A DNA stretch of 64,000 nt. Source: Oscillospiraceae bacterium (GTDB lineage Bacteria; Bacillota; Clostridia; Saccharofermentanales; Saccharofermentanaceae). Positions 55,013 to 64,000 of the stretch are shown piece by piece. Each line of letters starts with the position of its first letter. Position 1 is the first letter of the stretch. The stretch is taken from contig SVIZ01000003.1 in assembly GCA_015069205.1 (NCBI GenBank), positions 1-64,000 on the forward strand. The letters are read 5' to 3'. The notes beneath the pieces are model-generated. The model saw only the letters and a program-made list of their open reading frames with translations. It was not told the DNA's origin and did no database searches. A program made the translations under genes and the position numbers.

Positions 55013-55087
55013 TCATTCTCCGGGGTTTTCTTCAGGAATGAACTCATGTTTATCAAATGAATTGCCCTGGAAGAAAATACAACTAAA
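55013..55087 (-). pseudogene. Relic encoding a PPK-like C-terminal tail
   Basis: A 24-codon minus-strand open stretch without start ends SFDKHEFIPEENPGE and stop. It closely matches the end of PPK in this window, SIDKHEFIPEESPRD, while four shared codons differ only in the third base. It follows the pilin-like gene in another frame. Selection seems to have kept the peptide for some time, so it is probably the tail of a lost paralogue. Confidence 0.5.
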
Positions 55088-55092
55088 TCATA

Positions 55093-55812
55093 TCAATATC
55101 CGTTATGGCCTGCACTGTGACTCTTCAAAGATCTTGGGTCACTGCTTGTCCAGAAGTTATCTGTAATTCCTGTATTCTGGCTTACTACATAATACTGGAT
55201 CGGTATATCGTTATTGGCAATGCCGTCATTGGTAGTAATGTAATTAATGTTGTTCTTCTTATACATTGCAGCCGGAGAATCGGTCGGATACTCGTATCTC
55301 CATTCACCGTTAATATAGAAGATAGCAGGAGAATCCTTTGTCTCTACATAAGCTATATAGTAAACCTTGTATGCATCAGAAGCATCCTCTACGGAATTGG
55401 CACGGCCTGTACCAAAGATCAGGATGTAAGGCTCAGTTGATCTGTTGCGGTCGAAAAGTGCCAGCACTTTATTGCCCCATTCAATATCTTCAGGAGTATT
55501 GTTCGCACCATTGCTATTATCCCATCTCAAGTCACCGCCGGAACCGCCGCCGCCCTGCTGGCCGGACTGGTTAACCTTACCATTTGTAGCGATATTACCT
55601 TTTCCATAGTATTCAACGATCACAGACTGGCAGGCAACCAAAGCATAATGTGCCGCTTCTTCATTCTTATCTCTCTTGGCCCTCTTAATGTAACCGGTAA
55701 GGACAGGAACAATGGCTGCAGCAAGCACTGCAAGAACTACAAGGACTACAAGAAGTTCGATAAGCGTGAATGCCTGTCTGCTTTTATGCCTGTTTTTTAT
55801 CCTCTTTAACAT
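55093..55812 (-). CDS. Pseudopilin-like protein with type IV prepilin N-terminus
   Basis: 239 residues. A short basic leader ends in SRQAFTLIELLVVLVVLAVL: the prepilin peptidase would cut before the Phe and methylate it, and Glu+5 is present. The long N-terminal helix runs to about residue 60. A Gly/Ser/Gln-rich loop (QQGGGGSGGD) and a variable C-terminal domain follow. No other pilus gene is near, so it depends on a system elsewhere. I start at the ATG at 55812 with GGGAG nine bases upstream. Function beyond pilin-like export is unknown. Confidence 0.85.
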   Translation of the reverse strand: MLKRIKNRHKSRQAFTLIELLVVLVVLAVLAAAIVPVLTGYIKRAKRDKNEEAAHYALVACQSVIVEYYGKGNIATNGKVNQSGQQGGGGSGGDLRWDNSNGANNTPEDIEWGNKVLALFDRNRSTEPYILIFGTGRANSVEDASDAYKVYYIAYVETKDSPAIFYINGEWRYEYPTDSPAAMYKKNNINYITTNDGIANNDIPIQYYVVSQNTGITDNFWTSSDPRSLKSHSAGHNGY

Positions 55813-55891
55813 AGTCTTATCTCCCGATAACCGATGTGCTGAATATAAATTCAACCTTAATATAATATCCGACTCATAGCCGTATCTAAAA

Positions 55892-58354
55892 TCAGTCTCT
55901 GGGACTCTCCTCAGGAATAAACTCGTGTTTATCTATAGACTTGTGACGTTCGGCAACAGCAGCATCGGCCAGATCAATGAGCTTCTGCTGAGAATCGATC
56001 TTCTCTTTACCCCTGAGATCAAGCTTATGGTATGAACCGTCAGGTGAAAGAAAATGAGCTCTGACTGTATCTGCCAGTTCTACATCAAGCACTTCCTTAA
56101 CACGCGCACGGCAGTCCGGATCTTCGACCGGGAACAACAGCTCGACACGGCGGTTAAGGTTTCTGGGCATCCAGTCTGCAGATGCAAGATAGATATCCTC
56201 ATGACCTTCATTATAGAAATAGAAGATTCTTGAATGCTCAAGGAAACGTCCGGTGATGGAGCGAACCGTGATGTTTTCGCTCATTCCGGGAATGCCGGCT
56301 CTTAAGCAGCAGATGCCTCTTACGATGAGATCGATCTTAACGCCCGCATTGGAAGCTGAATAAAGAGCCTTGATCACTGTCTCATCAACAAGCGAATTGA
56401 TCTTCGCGATGATGTGCGCATGCTTTCCTGCCTTGGCATTAGCAGCTTCTCTTCTGATCCTGGCTATGAAATAATCCTTCATCCAGAGAGGTGCGGGAAT
56501 AAGTCTTCTCCAGGACTGCGGGATCGAGAAACCCGAGAGCATGTTGAAGAACTCTGATGCGTCCTCACCGAATGATTCGTTAGCCGTGAACAGACCGAGA
56601 TCGGTATAGATCTTGGCTGTTACATCATTGTAGTTACCTGTGGCAAGGTGCAGATATCTTCTGATGCCATCCTCTTCCTTGCGCACAACAAGGGTGATCT
56701 TACTGTGAGTCTTAAGACCTACAAGGCCATAGATTACATGGCATCCTGCATTCTCCAGTTTCTTTGCCCAGTTGATGTTGTTCTCTTCATCAAATCTTGC
56801 CTTGAGCTCAACAAGTACCATTACCTGCTTACCGTTCTGCGCAGCTTCCAAAAGCGATGCGATGATAGGTGATCTGTCGGATACACGGTAAAGCGTCTGC
56901 TTGATCGCAAGAACATTGGGGTCTCTTGCAGCCTGCTTTACGAATTCAAGAACAGGTTCGAATGTCTCATAAGGATGGTGGACTATTCTGTCCTTCTCCC
57001 TTATCTGCTCGAAAATATCAAGCTCGCTTACAGGACCGTCAAATGAAGCAGCTTCTGCAGGATCGTGAGCCTTGTAGCACAGTTCGGGGTGATTGCCCTT
57101 GCAGGCTGAAGTCAGCTTTGAAAGGAATGTGAGGTCGATCGGGCCGTTAACACTGAAGATATCGGCTTCATCGACTTCAAGCTCATCAACGATGTAATGG
57201 AGAAGATCAGAATCAATATCATCCTGGACTTCAAGTCTGATGATCTCACCGAATCTTCTTCGTCTTACCTGTGTCTCGATCTCTTTAAGAAGGTCTTCTG
57301 CCTCGTCCTCGTCAATATCAAGGTCAGCATTACGCATTACACGGTAGAACGCAGTAGCAAGAACGGTCTGACCGTCAAAGAGCATATCGGTATTGGCTCT
57401 TATTATCTGCTCAACAGGAACGAAGATGTCTCCGTCTTCTGTAGGTATCTGATAAAGTCTCTTAACGACCGTAGGGATCTGGACGGTCGCATACAGGTAC
57501 TTATCTTCATCGTCGGACTTCTTTTTCTTATCGCTCTTAAGTCCGAAAGTTGCTCTCTCCTGAAGCTTTACATTTTTAGGCTCGTTCTTGAGCATTACGC
57601 ACATGTTGAGCATGCGGTTGTAAATGAGCGGGAAAGGTCTTGAAGAGTCAACCGCCATAGGTGTCAGGATAGGATAAAGAACCGCCTTGAAATAAGAATC
57701 GGCAATTGCTTTAAGCTGATCGCTCAATTCATCGTAATTCTTAAGGAAGATCTTCTTCTGTGCGAGTGAAGGAACGAGGGATCTCGTATATGTCGAATAC
57801 ATGAGAGCCATTGTTCTTCTGGTCTTCTGGTCAATTCTCTCGAGCTGTTCATCGATCGAGAATCCCGCAATGTCACGCTCAGCAAAATCGATACTCTGCA
57901 TGTCTCTTAATGAAGCTACTCTGACTATATAGAACTCATCAAGATTAGATGCGGTAATAGACAGGAAGTTCAGTCTTTCAAGAAGCGGATTCTTTGAATC
58001 TCTTGCCTCGTGAAGAATACGGTCATCGAATTCGAGCCAGGAAAGCTCACGGTTATAAAAAGCGCCGTTGCCGCTTAAGAAAGTAGCATTTTCTTCAGAA
58101 TATCCGCTGTCTGTAACTTCAGGAGAAGCCACGAAAGAAGACGATTTCTTGGGAGCTGTCTTCCCCGCCGGAGTTTTCTTAGCAACCGTCTTTTTTGCAG
58201 GAGCCTTCTTCACTTCAGTTTTCTTAGCTGCCGTCTTTTTAGCAGCCGTTTTCTTTGCAGCTGGCTTTTTAGCTGCTACTTTCTTTACCGGTGTTCCCGC
58301 CTTACCTGTTGATGTATTTGCCTTGCGCGATGCTGCGCTCTTCTTAACTGCCAT
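55892..58354 (-). CDS. ppk: Polyphosphate kinase 1 with lysine/alanine-rich N-terminal extension
   Basis: 820 residues. Residues 1-72 are low-complexity Lys/Ala/Thr/Pro (AAKKTAAKKT type), not part of ordinary PPK1. The standard domains start at about 95: NRELSWLEFDDRILHEA, FPLIYNRMLNMCVML, and the phosphorylated-His region RRYLHLATGNYNDVTAK; DLGLFTANESFGEDASEFF and RSITGRFLEHSRIFYF follow. It makes polyphosphate from ATP reversibly. It starts one base inside the stop of the exopolyphosphatase gene (TAATG), so synthesis and breakdown enzymes are co-translated. The C-terminal tail DKHEFIPEESP recurs as a relic downstream. Confidence 0.95.
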   Translation of the reverse strand: MAVKKSAASRKANTSTGKAGTPVKKVAAKKPAAKKTAAKKTAAKKTEVKKAPAKKTVAKKTPAGKTAPKKSSSFVASPEVTDSGYSEENATFLSGNGAFYNRELSWLEFDDRILHEARDSKNPLLERLNFLSITASNLDEFYIVRVASLRDMQSIDFAERDIAGFSIDEQLERIDQKTRRTMALMYSTYTRSLVPSLAQKKIFLKNYDELSDQLKAIADSYFKAVLYPILTPMAVDSSRPFPLIYNRMLNMCVMLKNEPKNVKLQERATFGLKSDKKKKSDDEDKYLYATVQIPTVVKRLYQIPTEDGDIFVPVEQIIRANTDMLFDGQTVLATAFYRVMRNADLDIDEDEAEDLLKEIETQVRRRRFGEIIRLEVQDDIDSDLLHYIVDELEVDEADIFSVNGPIDLTFLSKLTSACKGNHPELCYKAHDPAEAASFDGPVSELDIFEQIREKDRIVHHPYETFEPVLEFVKQAARDPNVLAIKQTLYRVSDRSPIIASLLEAAQNGKQVMVLVELKARFDEENNINWAKKLENAGCHVIYGLVGLKTHSKITLVVRKEEDGIRRYLHLATGNYNDVTAKIYTDLGLFTANESFGEDASEFFNMLSGFSIPQSWRRLIPAPLWMKDYFIARIRREAANAKAGKHAHIIAKINSLVDETVIKALYSASNAGVKIDLIVRGICCLRAGIPGMSENITVRSITGRFLEHSRIFYFYNEGHEDIYLASADWMPRNLNRRVELLFPVEDPDCRARVKEVLDVELADTVRAHFLSPDGSYHKLDLRGKEKIDSQQKLIDLADAAVAERHKSIDKHEFIPEESPRD

Positions 58355-59892
58355 TAGCCTTCCCTCCTGGTCTTGAGAACCGGCTTGATTCCCATAACGT
58401 CTTCAAACATGACACTTCTGTTCTCGAATGCCCATTTCTCAAAAGACATATCTTCAGAAGTATCACAAGTGATAACAAACTCATTATCCTTTATCTTGCA
58501 TGAGATCTTTTTACCCTTCTCTTTGTGTGAAGCATCGACTGCATCAGCAATCTTGAGAATGGATGCAAGCTTTGACACGATGACCTTCTGGTCAGAAGGC
58601 AGTATCGAATAGTAGTAGCTGTCGTAAGGCTTATTTCTAGGATAAAGTCTTACGATCATGGCAACCATATTGATCTCATCGTGATCAAGGCCCATGAGAT
58701 TTGTATTCTTGATAACTGAATAAGCCGCATCACTGTGGTTTCTTGCGTGAACGAACTTACCTATCTCGTGAAGGATTACCGCAACCTGCAAAAGCAGTCT
58801 GTCACGGCTTCCCAAACCGCTTATCTTTTTTGTCTCATCGAAAAACTGAAGCGCTGTTTTCTCAACATATTCAATGTGTTTCTTGCTAGAACGGTAACGC
58901 TTTGCGATATGTCTTGATGCGGAAATAAGATAACTGTCAGGAGATATCTCTGTCTTAAGGCCATGTGAATTAACGCAGTAGTAATAAATGATTCCGTCTG
59001 ACAAAGATGCGTGAGGCATATAGATAGTCTCAACGCCGGTATAATCAAGCATGTTCTTTACGATCAGCGCCGTAGGGAGAAGCAAAGGAGCGATCATCGA
59101 AGGGATGTTCTTCTCGAGCGTCAGATCGGTAGGTCTTACCTTGAGAAGAAAGTTATAGACCTTAAGGAATTCTTCCTTTGTAAGCGTAACGGAAGACATG
59201 GCATCATATCCCGCAAGCTGCTTGATATAGCCCATCTCGCCGGAGAATGCTATGAGATTCTTATAGATTATTCCCTTAGGTTCCATTGCGTGATAGTCCT
59301 CTAAATCCTGGGCGATGAATTCCTGGAGAACCTCATCGTAATGGGTAGTCCTGCTCTGAAGGTCATTAAGCATGCCTGCAATTCTCAAAGATCCGAGCAA
59401 AAGATTCTGGCTGAATACGAATTCGGTTTTATCGTAAACGGAAGCCTGGATGGATCCTGAACCGATATCAAGCATCATGGTTCCTGATGAGATTATCTTT
59501 GCAAAATCAGGATAGATAGCCTGGACGGCCAGGGTCTGATAATAACGCTCCATCGAGTTATCAAGGACCTTGATCTTAAATCCGGTTCTTGTCCTTACCT
59601 TCTCGATTACAACTTCAGAGTTTGAAGCATCTCTGAAAGCAGATGTTGCTACGCAGAACACACGGGCAACGCCGTATTCCCTGCACTTCTCGTCAAACAT
59701 CTTAAGACACTTGCAGAGCTCTTCTACCTGGGCTGACTGAATGATTCCTGAACTGTAGGATTTAGTGCCGAGACCCGTAAACTTACGGACTGCCTCTATT
59801 TCCTTGGGTTTGCCCTTGGAACCTATCTCAAATATCTTAAGTCTCGCTGTTAGCGAACCGATGTCGATTACTGCGACAAGCTTTTTTGCCAT
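58354..59892 (-). CDS. ppx: Exopolyphosphatase (Ppx/GppA family) with HD-type C-terminus
   Basis: 512 residues. The Ppx/GppA ATPase-like fold fills about 1-305: AVIDIGSLTARLKIFE, FCVATSAFRDASN, and TMMLDIGSGSIQASVY, the phosphate loops. About 315-500 is an HD-like domain (VAVILHEIGKFVHARNHSDAAY, GLDHDEINMVAMIVRLY) as in the long GppA form. It removes terminal phosphates from polyphosphate or acts on guanosine pentaphosphate. The third residues of IDIGSLTA replace the usual DIGSNSIR, a mild deviation. Upstream of and coupled to ppk. Confidence 0.9.
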   Translation of the reverse strand: MAKKLVAVIDIGSLTARLKIFEIGSKGKPKEIEAVRKFTGLGTKSYSSGIIQSAQVEELCKCLKMFDEKCREYGVARVFCVATSAFRDASNSEVVIEKVRTRTGFKIKVLDNSMERYYQTLAVQAIYPDFAKIISSGTMMLDIGSGSIQASVYDKTEFVFSQNLLLGSLRIAGMLNDLQSRTTHYDEVLQEFIAQDLEDYHAMEPKGIIYKNLIAFSGEMGYIKQLAGYDAMSSVTLTKEEFLKVYNFLLKVRPTDLTLEKNIPSMIAPLLLPTALIVKNMLDYTGVETIYMPHASLSDGIIYYYCVNSHGLKTEISPDSYLISASRHIAKRYRSSKKHIEYVEKTALQFFDETKKISGLGSRDRLLLQVAVILHEIGKFVHARNHSDAAYSVIKNTNLMGLDHDEINMVAMIVRLYPRNKPYDSYYYSILPSDQKVIVSKLASILKIADAVDASHKEKGKKISCKIKDNEFVITCDTSEDMSFEKWAFENRSVMFEDVMGIKPVLKTRREG

Positions 59893-59918
59893 CGCTGATT
59901 CCTCTTTTCTTTTTATCG

Positions 59919-61022
59919 TCAGAGGTTTTCGATAACAGCTTTTGTTATCTCTTTCGTTCCGACGAGTTTTGTATTTTTTCCCTCATCAATGAAGGTTATG
60001 TCACTTGTTCTAAGACCGCTTGCAAGGGTCTTCTTAACGGCATTCTCGATCTCAGAAGCTATCTCATCCTCTCCCAATGTTCTCATCATCATCGCTACGG
60101 AAAGCATTGTTGCAAAAGGATTAGCCTTATCCTGACCTGCGATGTCGGGTGCTGATCCGTGGATAGGTTCGAAAAGTCCGGGCATGCCGTTTACGCCGAT
60201 GGAAGCAGAAGGAAGCATTCCGATTGAACCTGCGATCTGTCCTGCCTCATCAGATAAGATATCTCCAAAAAGATTGCTTGTCACGATAACGTCAAAGCTT
60301 GAAGGCCTGCCGATGAGCTGCATTGCCGCATTATCTACATAAAGGGTTTCAAACTCAACTTCAGGATAATCAAAGCTCATCTGGCTTGCTAATGTTCTCC
60401 ACATCCTGCTTGATACAAGGACATTGGCCTTATCTACGAGAGTAACCTTCTTTCTTCTCTTCATGGCAAGATCAAATGCGATCTTTAAGATCCTGTTGAT
60501 CTCACCTTCGGAATAACTCTCAGTATCAAATGCGACCTTGCCCTTTACCGTTCCGTCGGGAAGGCGGTCACCGCTCTGATATACTCCGTTCTTACCAAAA
60601 TAGATTCCTCCGGTAAGTTCTCTTACGATAACAAAATCGATCTGTCCGGGATTTTTAAGCGGCGAAGCATCCTTAAGCTCATCGAAAACGATTACTGGCC
60701 TGATGTTTGCATATAAACCCAGTCCGGATCTCAATCCGAGGAGTGCTTTCTCAGGACGTATGTCAGAGTCAACATTATCCCACTTCGGACCGCCTACTGC
60801 GCCTAACAGTACTGCGTCGCTTTCCTTTGCGGATTCGATCGTTTCCTGCGGAAGCGGGATGCCGAATGCATCGATTGCTGCACCGCCTGCCTTGAGTTCT
60901 TTTGTGAAGATCTCAATATCTTTTCTGGAAGCAGCAGCTTCCAATACTTCAATTGCAGCTGTTGTGATCTCAGGACCGATTCCGTCACCGGGAATTACTG
61001 CGATATTGTACTTTTTCCCCAT
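59919..61022 (-). CDS. leuB: 3-Isopropylmalate dehydrogenase
   Basis: 367 residues of the isocitrate/isopropylmalate dehydrogenase family. IAVIPGDGIGPEITTAA, LLGAVGGPKWD (the loop specific for isopropylmalate), ELTGGIYFGKNG, TLVDKANVLVSSRMWR, and SNLFGDILSDEAGQIAG with metal-binding Asp residues. It oxidises and decarboxylates 3-isopropylmalate in leucine synthesis. Last gene of leuC-leuD-leuB; no leuA in the window. Confidence 0.96.
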   Translation of the reverse strand: MGKKYNIAVIPGDGIGPEITTAAIEVLEAAASRKDIEIFTKELKAGGAAIDAFGIPLPQETIESAKESDAVLLGAVGGPKWDNVDSDIRPEKALLGLRSGLGLYANIRPVIVFDELKDASPLKNPGQIDFVIVRELTGGIYFGKNGVYQSGDRLPDGTVKGKVAFDTESYSEGEINRILKIAFDLAMKRRKKVTLVDKANVLVSSRMWRTLASQMSFDYPEVEFETLYVDNAAMQLIGRPSSFDVIVTSNLFGDILSDEAGQIAGSIGMLPSASIGVNGMPGLFEPIHGSAPDIAGQDKANPFATMLSVAMMMRTLGEDEIASEIENAVKKTLASGLRTSDITFIDEGKNTKLVGTKEITKAVIENL

Positions 61023-61032
61023 CTTCCCGTCC

Positions 61033-61527
61033 TTAATCCTTTAATTCAGACTCCGTATAACCGACGAGTCCGCCGTTTGCCATGATGTTCTTTATAAACT
61101 CCGGAAAAGGCTTAGAAGCAAAGCGCTCACCCGTAGTCTTATCAGTAATAATTCCCGTATCAAAATCTGCTTCGATCTCATCTCCGTCATTGATCTTCTG
61201 TGCTGCTTCAGGACACTCTAAAATGGGAAGTCCCACGTTGATCGAATTACGGTAAAAGATCCTCGCAAAATCATCAGCGATGACAAGGGATATTCCGCTT
61301 GCCTTTATAGCTACCGGCGCATGTTCTCTTGAAGAACCGCATCCGAAGTTCTTTCCGGCTACCATGATGTCGCCTGGTTTGACACGATCCTTAAATGATA
61401 TGTCTATATCTTCCATGCAGTGTTCTTTAAGATGTTCGGGATCTGCAGATGTGAGATATCTTGCAGGAATGATGACATCGGTATCGATGTTGTCGCCGTA
61501 CTTAAAAACCTTTCCGCTGACTTTCAT
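61033..61527 (-). CDS. leuD: 3-Isopropylmalate dehydratase small subunit
   Basis: 164 residues, the swivelling domain of the aconitase family in the short form. [17 protein letters not shown] and the active-site [11 protein letters not shown] are intact, followed by [20 protein letters not shown]. It pairs with LeuC to isomerise 2- to 3-isopropylmalate. Fifteen bases separate it from leuC. Confidence 0.96.
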   Translation of the reverse strand: MKVSGKVFKYGDNIDTDVIIPARYLTSADPEHLKEHCMEDIDISFKDRVKPGDIMVAGKNFGCGSSREHAPVAIKASGISLVIADDFARIFYRNSINVGLPILECPEAAQKINDGDEIEADFDTGIITDKTTGERFASKPFPEFIKNIMANGGLVGYTESELKD

Positions 61528-61542
61528 GCAGATCCTCCTCCC

Positions 61543-62823
61543 TTATAGTTCATCAGGTGTTCCAATGCGCCCTAAAACAGCTGAACTTGCTGCAACGGGA
61601 ACACCGCTCAATATAACTTCGGACTCAGGATCACCCATGCGTCCGACAAAATTCCTGTTTGTTGTAGATACACATCTCTCGCCTTTTGCAAGAACTCCCA
61701 TGTGACCGCCAAGACAAGGCCCGCATGTAGGCGTGGAGATAACGCATCCGGCATCGTCCAGATCTTTAAGCCAGCCGTTATCTAAAGCCTGCCTGTATAC
61801 TTTCTGGGAACCCGGAATGACAATGCACCTGACATCCTTATGAACCTTTTGTCCCTTAAGAATGGCAGCGGCAGTTCCGATGTCCTCAAGTCTTCCGTTC
61901 GTGCATGAGCCAATCACTACCTGGTCGATCTTCATGTCTGTGCATTCTGAAGCTTTCTTTGTATTTGAAGGAAGATGAGGAAGAGCAACCGTCAGGTCAA
62001 TGTCATCAAGACAGATATCCAGCACCTGACTGTATTCTGCATCTTCATCTGCTGTGTAAACCTTGTAGCTGTTCTTTGCAAATCTCTCAGGATTAGTTTT
62101 GGAGATATACTTCAACGTGATGTCATCTACAGGGAATATTCCGTTCTTTGCGCCACACTCAATCGCCATGTTGCACACGGTAAGTCTGCCGTCCATCGAA
62201 AGAGCTTTGATACCTTCCCCGCTAAATTCCAGAGACTTATAAAGTGCACCGTCCACTCCGATCTTACCGATGATGGTAAGGATCAGATCCTTACCCGTAA
62301 CAAACTTCTTAAGGGTTCCTCTAAGGTTCACTCTGATCGCTTCAGGAACCTTAAACCATGTAACGCCTCTTGCCATTGCACACGCAAGATCGGTAGAACC
62401 TACGCCTGTTGAGAATGAACCCAGAGCGCCGTATGTACATGTGTGAGAATCCGCGCCGATAACAAGATCACCTGGAAGTACTATTCCGTTATCAGGAAGG
62501 ATAACGTGTTCGATACCCATCTCCTTACGGCCGAGTTCATAGTAATGAGTGATCTCATGCTCACGCGCAAAACAGCGCATCGTCTTATTGAGTTCAGCTG
62601 ATTTGATATCTTTATTCGGAGTAAAGTGGTCCTGGATCATAAGAACTCTGTCTTTATCAAAGACATCTTTTACTCCGAGCTTTTCGAAAACTTTTATAGC
62701 CGGAGGAGTGGTAACGTCATTACCCAGAACATAATCCAATTTAGCTTCGATCAGATCTCCAGGGGCAACGCTGTCCAGCCCTGCATGATCAGCAAGAATC
62801 TTCTGAGTCATGGTCATTGGCAT
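61543..62823 (-). CDS. leuC: 3-Isopropylmalate dehydratase large subunit
   Basis: 426 residues, LeuC/HacA-type. [44 protein letters not shown] and [11 protein letters not shown] carry the ligands of the 4Fe-4S cluster (Cys of SCTNG, and of GPCLGG). A good GGAGG lies nine bases before the ATG. The 73-base gap to the ABC-F gene holds an AATATAGT/ACTATATT palindrome; it is too short for a T-box leader. Confidence 0.96.
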   Translation of the reverse strand: MPMTMTQKILADHAGLDSVAPGDLIEAKLDYVLGNDVTTPPAIKVFEKLGVKDVFDKDRVLMIQDHFTPNKDIKSAELNKTMRCFAREHEITHYYELGRKEMGIEHVILPDNGIVLPGDLVIGADSHTCTYGALGSFSTGVGSTDLACAMARGVTWFKVPEAIRVNLRGTLKKFVTGKDLILTIIGKIGVDGALYKSLEFSGEGIKALSMDGRLTVCNMAIECGAKNGIFPVDDITLKYISKTNPERFAKNSYKVYTADEDAEYSQVLDICLDDIDLTVALPHLPSNTKKASECTDMKIDQVVIGSCTNGRLEDIGTAAAILKGQKVHKDVRCIVIPGSQKVYRQALDNGWLKDLDDAGCVISTPTCGPCLGGHMGVLAKGERCVSTTNRNFVGRMGDPESEVILSGVPVAASSAVLGRIGTPDEL

Positions 62824-62843
62824 ACGGGTTTACCTCCGAGAAC

Positions 62844-62866
62844 AATATAGTTTATTTTACTATATT
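62844..62866. repeat. Perfect 8-base inverted repeat before leuC
   Basis: AATATAGT and ACTATATT with a seven-base loop, shortly upstream of the leuC ribosome binding site. Could be an operator of the leucine operon or a weak terminator of the ABC-F gene. Confidence 0.5.
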
Positions 62867-62896
62867 AAGACTCAAAAAAGTATTAGAAAAAAATCG

Positions 62897-64000
62897 TTAT
62901 TCCTCGTTCAATTCGAAATACTCGTCATACAGCGATGCAAGTTTATTGGCATTTTCTTCGTAACGCTTGAGATCTTCACTGCTGCATGAACCGCCGAACT
63001 TAGCCTCAAGTTCTTTCTGTTCCGCTTCAAGTCTGGTTGTCTCTTTCTCGATATCAGATATCCTCTGACGGCGCTTTGCAGCTTCTTTTCTTCCCTGGGC
63101 GCGGTTGGCATTTCTCACCGTATTCTCGTTTTCCTGTTTAGGTTCTTCTGCTGCAACCGAAGCTGTAGGATCAGAAAGAACGGCTTTACGGTAGAAATAA
63201 TATGAATCGTAGAGTTCAGCCTTTTTATCTTTAAAACCGAGCACCTTATCTGCACATTTATCGATGAAGAATCTGTCGTGACTGACACATACAACGGCAC
63301 CGCTGTATTCCTTGATCGCGTCCTCCAATATCTCTCTGGAATTGATATCCAGGTGGTTTGTAGGCTCGTCCAGGAATAGAATATCCGGATTCTCTTTAAG
63401 CAGACAGCAAAGATATAATCTCGACCTCTCACCGCCTGAAAGCATAGATATCTTCTTGAATGCATCTTCGCCTCTGAATCCGAATCTGGCAAGAAGGCTT
63501 CTTGCTTCAGTCGTCCCGATATCACTTCTTGAAACGAGTTCATCAAAACAGCTGAGATCCTCATCGTCGAACGGAACAAACTGTTCCATGTATCCCATAG
63601 ACTGCGCCGAACCGATGAGGACCGTCCCGGATGAACCCTTAAGTTTTTCTCCTGCATGTCCTGATAAAAGCTTTAACAGAGTTGTCTTTCCGCATCCGTT
63701 GGGACCTGCAAGAAACAGTTTCTCATCGGCGGTAACTTCAAATGACAGAGCATCAAACAGGTTTGAATCACTGTCTTCAAACTTCATTGCAAGTTCTTTT
63801 GCCTGAAGGATTATCCTGTCAGATCTTCCCGTACGTTCAAGAGGCTGCGCGTTAAAACTCATTTTCGCATAGCCGGAAGGAAGCTTTGATCTAGCTTCCT
63901 CCAGCTTGTCTTCGAGCTTTGCAACCATCTTCTCTCTTTGATGGTAACCGCTGATATTACGGTGCGAGAGCATTGTCTGCTTAACATCGAGCTGATGAGC
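62897..64000 (-). CDS. ABC-F family ATPase, C-terminal part (cut by window edge)
   Basis: The frame is open to the window end, so the first ABC domain lies outside. Visible are the linker with charged helices (DKLEEARSKLPSGYAKM), the second ABC domain with Walker A GPNGCGKTTL, signature LSGGERSRLYL, Walker B DILFLDEPTNHLDI and switch His VVCVSHDRFF, and a C-terminal coiled coil of about 75 residues (ISDIEKETTRLEAEQKELEA). It has no membrane part. ABC-F proteins act on the ribosome, as translation factors or in antibiotic protection; which cannot be told from this part. Confidence 0.93.
   Translation of the reverse strand, partial: AHQLDVKQTMLSHRNISGYHQREKMVAKLEDKLEEARSKLPSGYAKMSFNAQPLERTGRSDRIILQAKELAMKFEDSDSNLFDALSFEVTADEKLFLAGPNGCGKTTLLKLLSGHAGEKLKGSSGTVLIGSAQSMGYMEQFVPFDDEDLSCFDELVSRSDIGTTEARSLLARFGFRGEDAFKKISMLSGGERSRLYLCCLLKENPDILFLDEPTNHLDINSREILEDAIKEYSGAVVCVSHDRFFIDKCADKVLGFKDKKAELYDSYYFYRKAVLSDPTASVAAEEPKQENENTVRNANRAQGRKEAAKRRQRISDIEKETTRLEAEQKELEAKFGGSCSSEDLKRYEENANKLASLYDEYFELNEE

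Noticed and set aside
55013..55110. Programmed frameshift joining the pilin-like protein to the DKHEFIPEE tail
   Set aside because: The tail frame has its own TGA between the pilin stop and the tail, and no slippery sequence is present.
62824..62896. T-box leader for leuCDB
   Set aside because: The gap is 73 bases and has no specifier stem or TGG-type antiterminator box.

Overview
The window reads as a chromosomal segment of a moderate-GC, Gram-positive anaerobe of the Clostridia. Support: four-part ferredoxin-dependent 2-oxoacid oxidoreductase, diaminopimelate dehydrogenase, the GlgC/GlgD pair, a PurO-type IMP cyclohydrolase with stand-alone AICAR transformylase, lipoboxes, strong GGAGG ribosome binding sites and intrinsic terminators. 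An Oscillospiraceae/Ruminococcaceae-like fermenter is my inference; no rRNA is present to test it. Most genes lie on the minus strand.

Layout. 1-0.6 kb: decayed IS1595-type transposase. 0.6-5 kb: lipoproteins, GNAT-methyltransferase fusion, flavin reductase, NUDIX hydrolase, tRNA-Thr. 5-11 kb: operon of a membrane coiled-coil protein, response regulator, histidine kinase and FtsX-type ABC transporter. 11-15.7 kb: purE-purF-purN-purO-purH. 15.7-25.4 kb: CapA-like protein, then glycogen operon glgB-glgC-glgD-glgA-amylase. 25.5-29.7 kb: LacI-like-sensor GGDEF protein, YfcE phosphodiesterase, pantothenate kinase and its probable ECF partner. 29.8-34.9 kb: 2-oxoacid:ferredoxin oxidoreductase, nagB, glmM. 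35-45.6 kb: TetR regulator, CmpB-family membrane proteins, SPFH protein, CBS-pyrophosphatase, P-loop protein, ABC-2 exporter, BioY, ATP-grasp protein, ddh. 45.6-55 kb: inverted-repeat element, ilvE, galM, tRNA-Ala, pepT, GAF-GGDEF protein, second ABC exporter, CPBP protease. 55-64 kb: pilin-like protein, polyphosphate kinase and exopolyphosphatase, leuCDB, ABC-F ATPase.

How it fits together. The cell stores carbon as glycogen and phosphate as polyphosphate. The glycogen synthase, branching enzyme and polyphosphate kinase all carry long lysine/alanine/proline-rich tails like histone H1, a shared trait unusual for these families. Two diguanylate cyclases lie in the window, one with a cytoplasmic sugar-binding-protein-like sensor next to the glycogen operon. 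The sharpest anomaly is PurF: its phosphoribosyltransferase half is intact, but the glutaminase half has lost the nucleophilic cysteine and the oxyanion-hole residues. No CRISPR array, prophage, defence island or biosynthetic cluster was seen.
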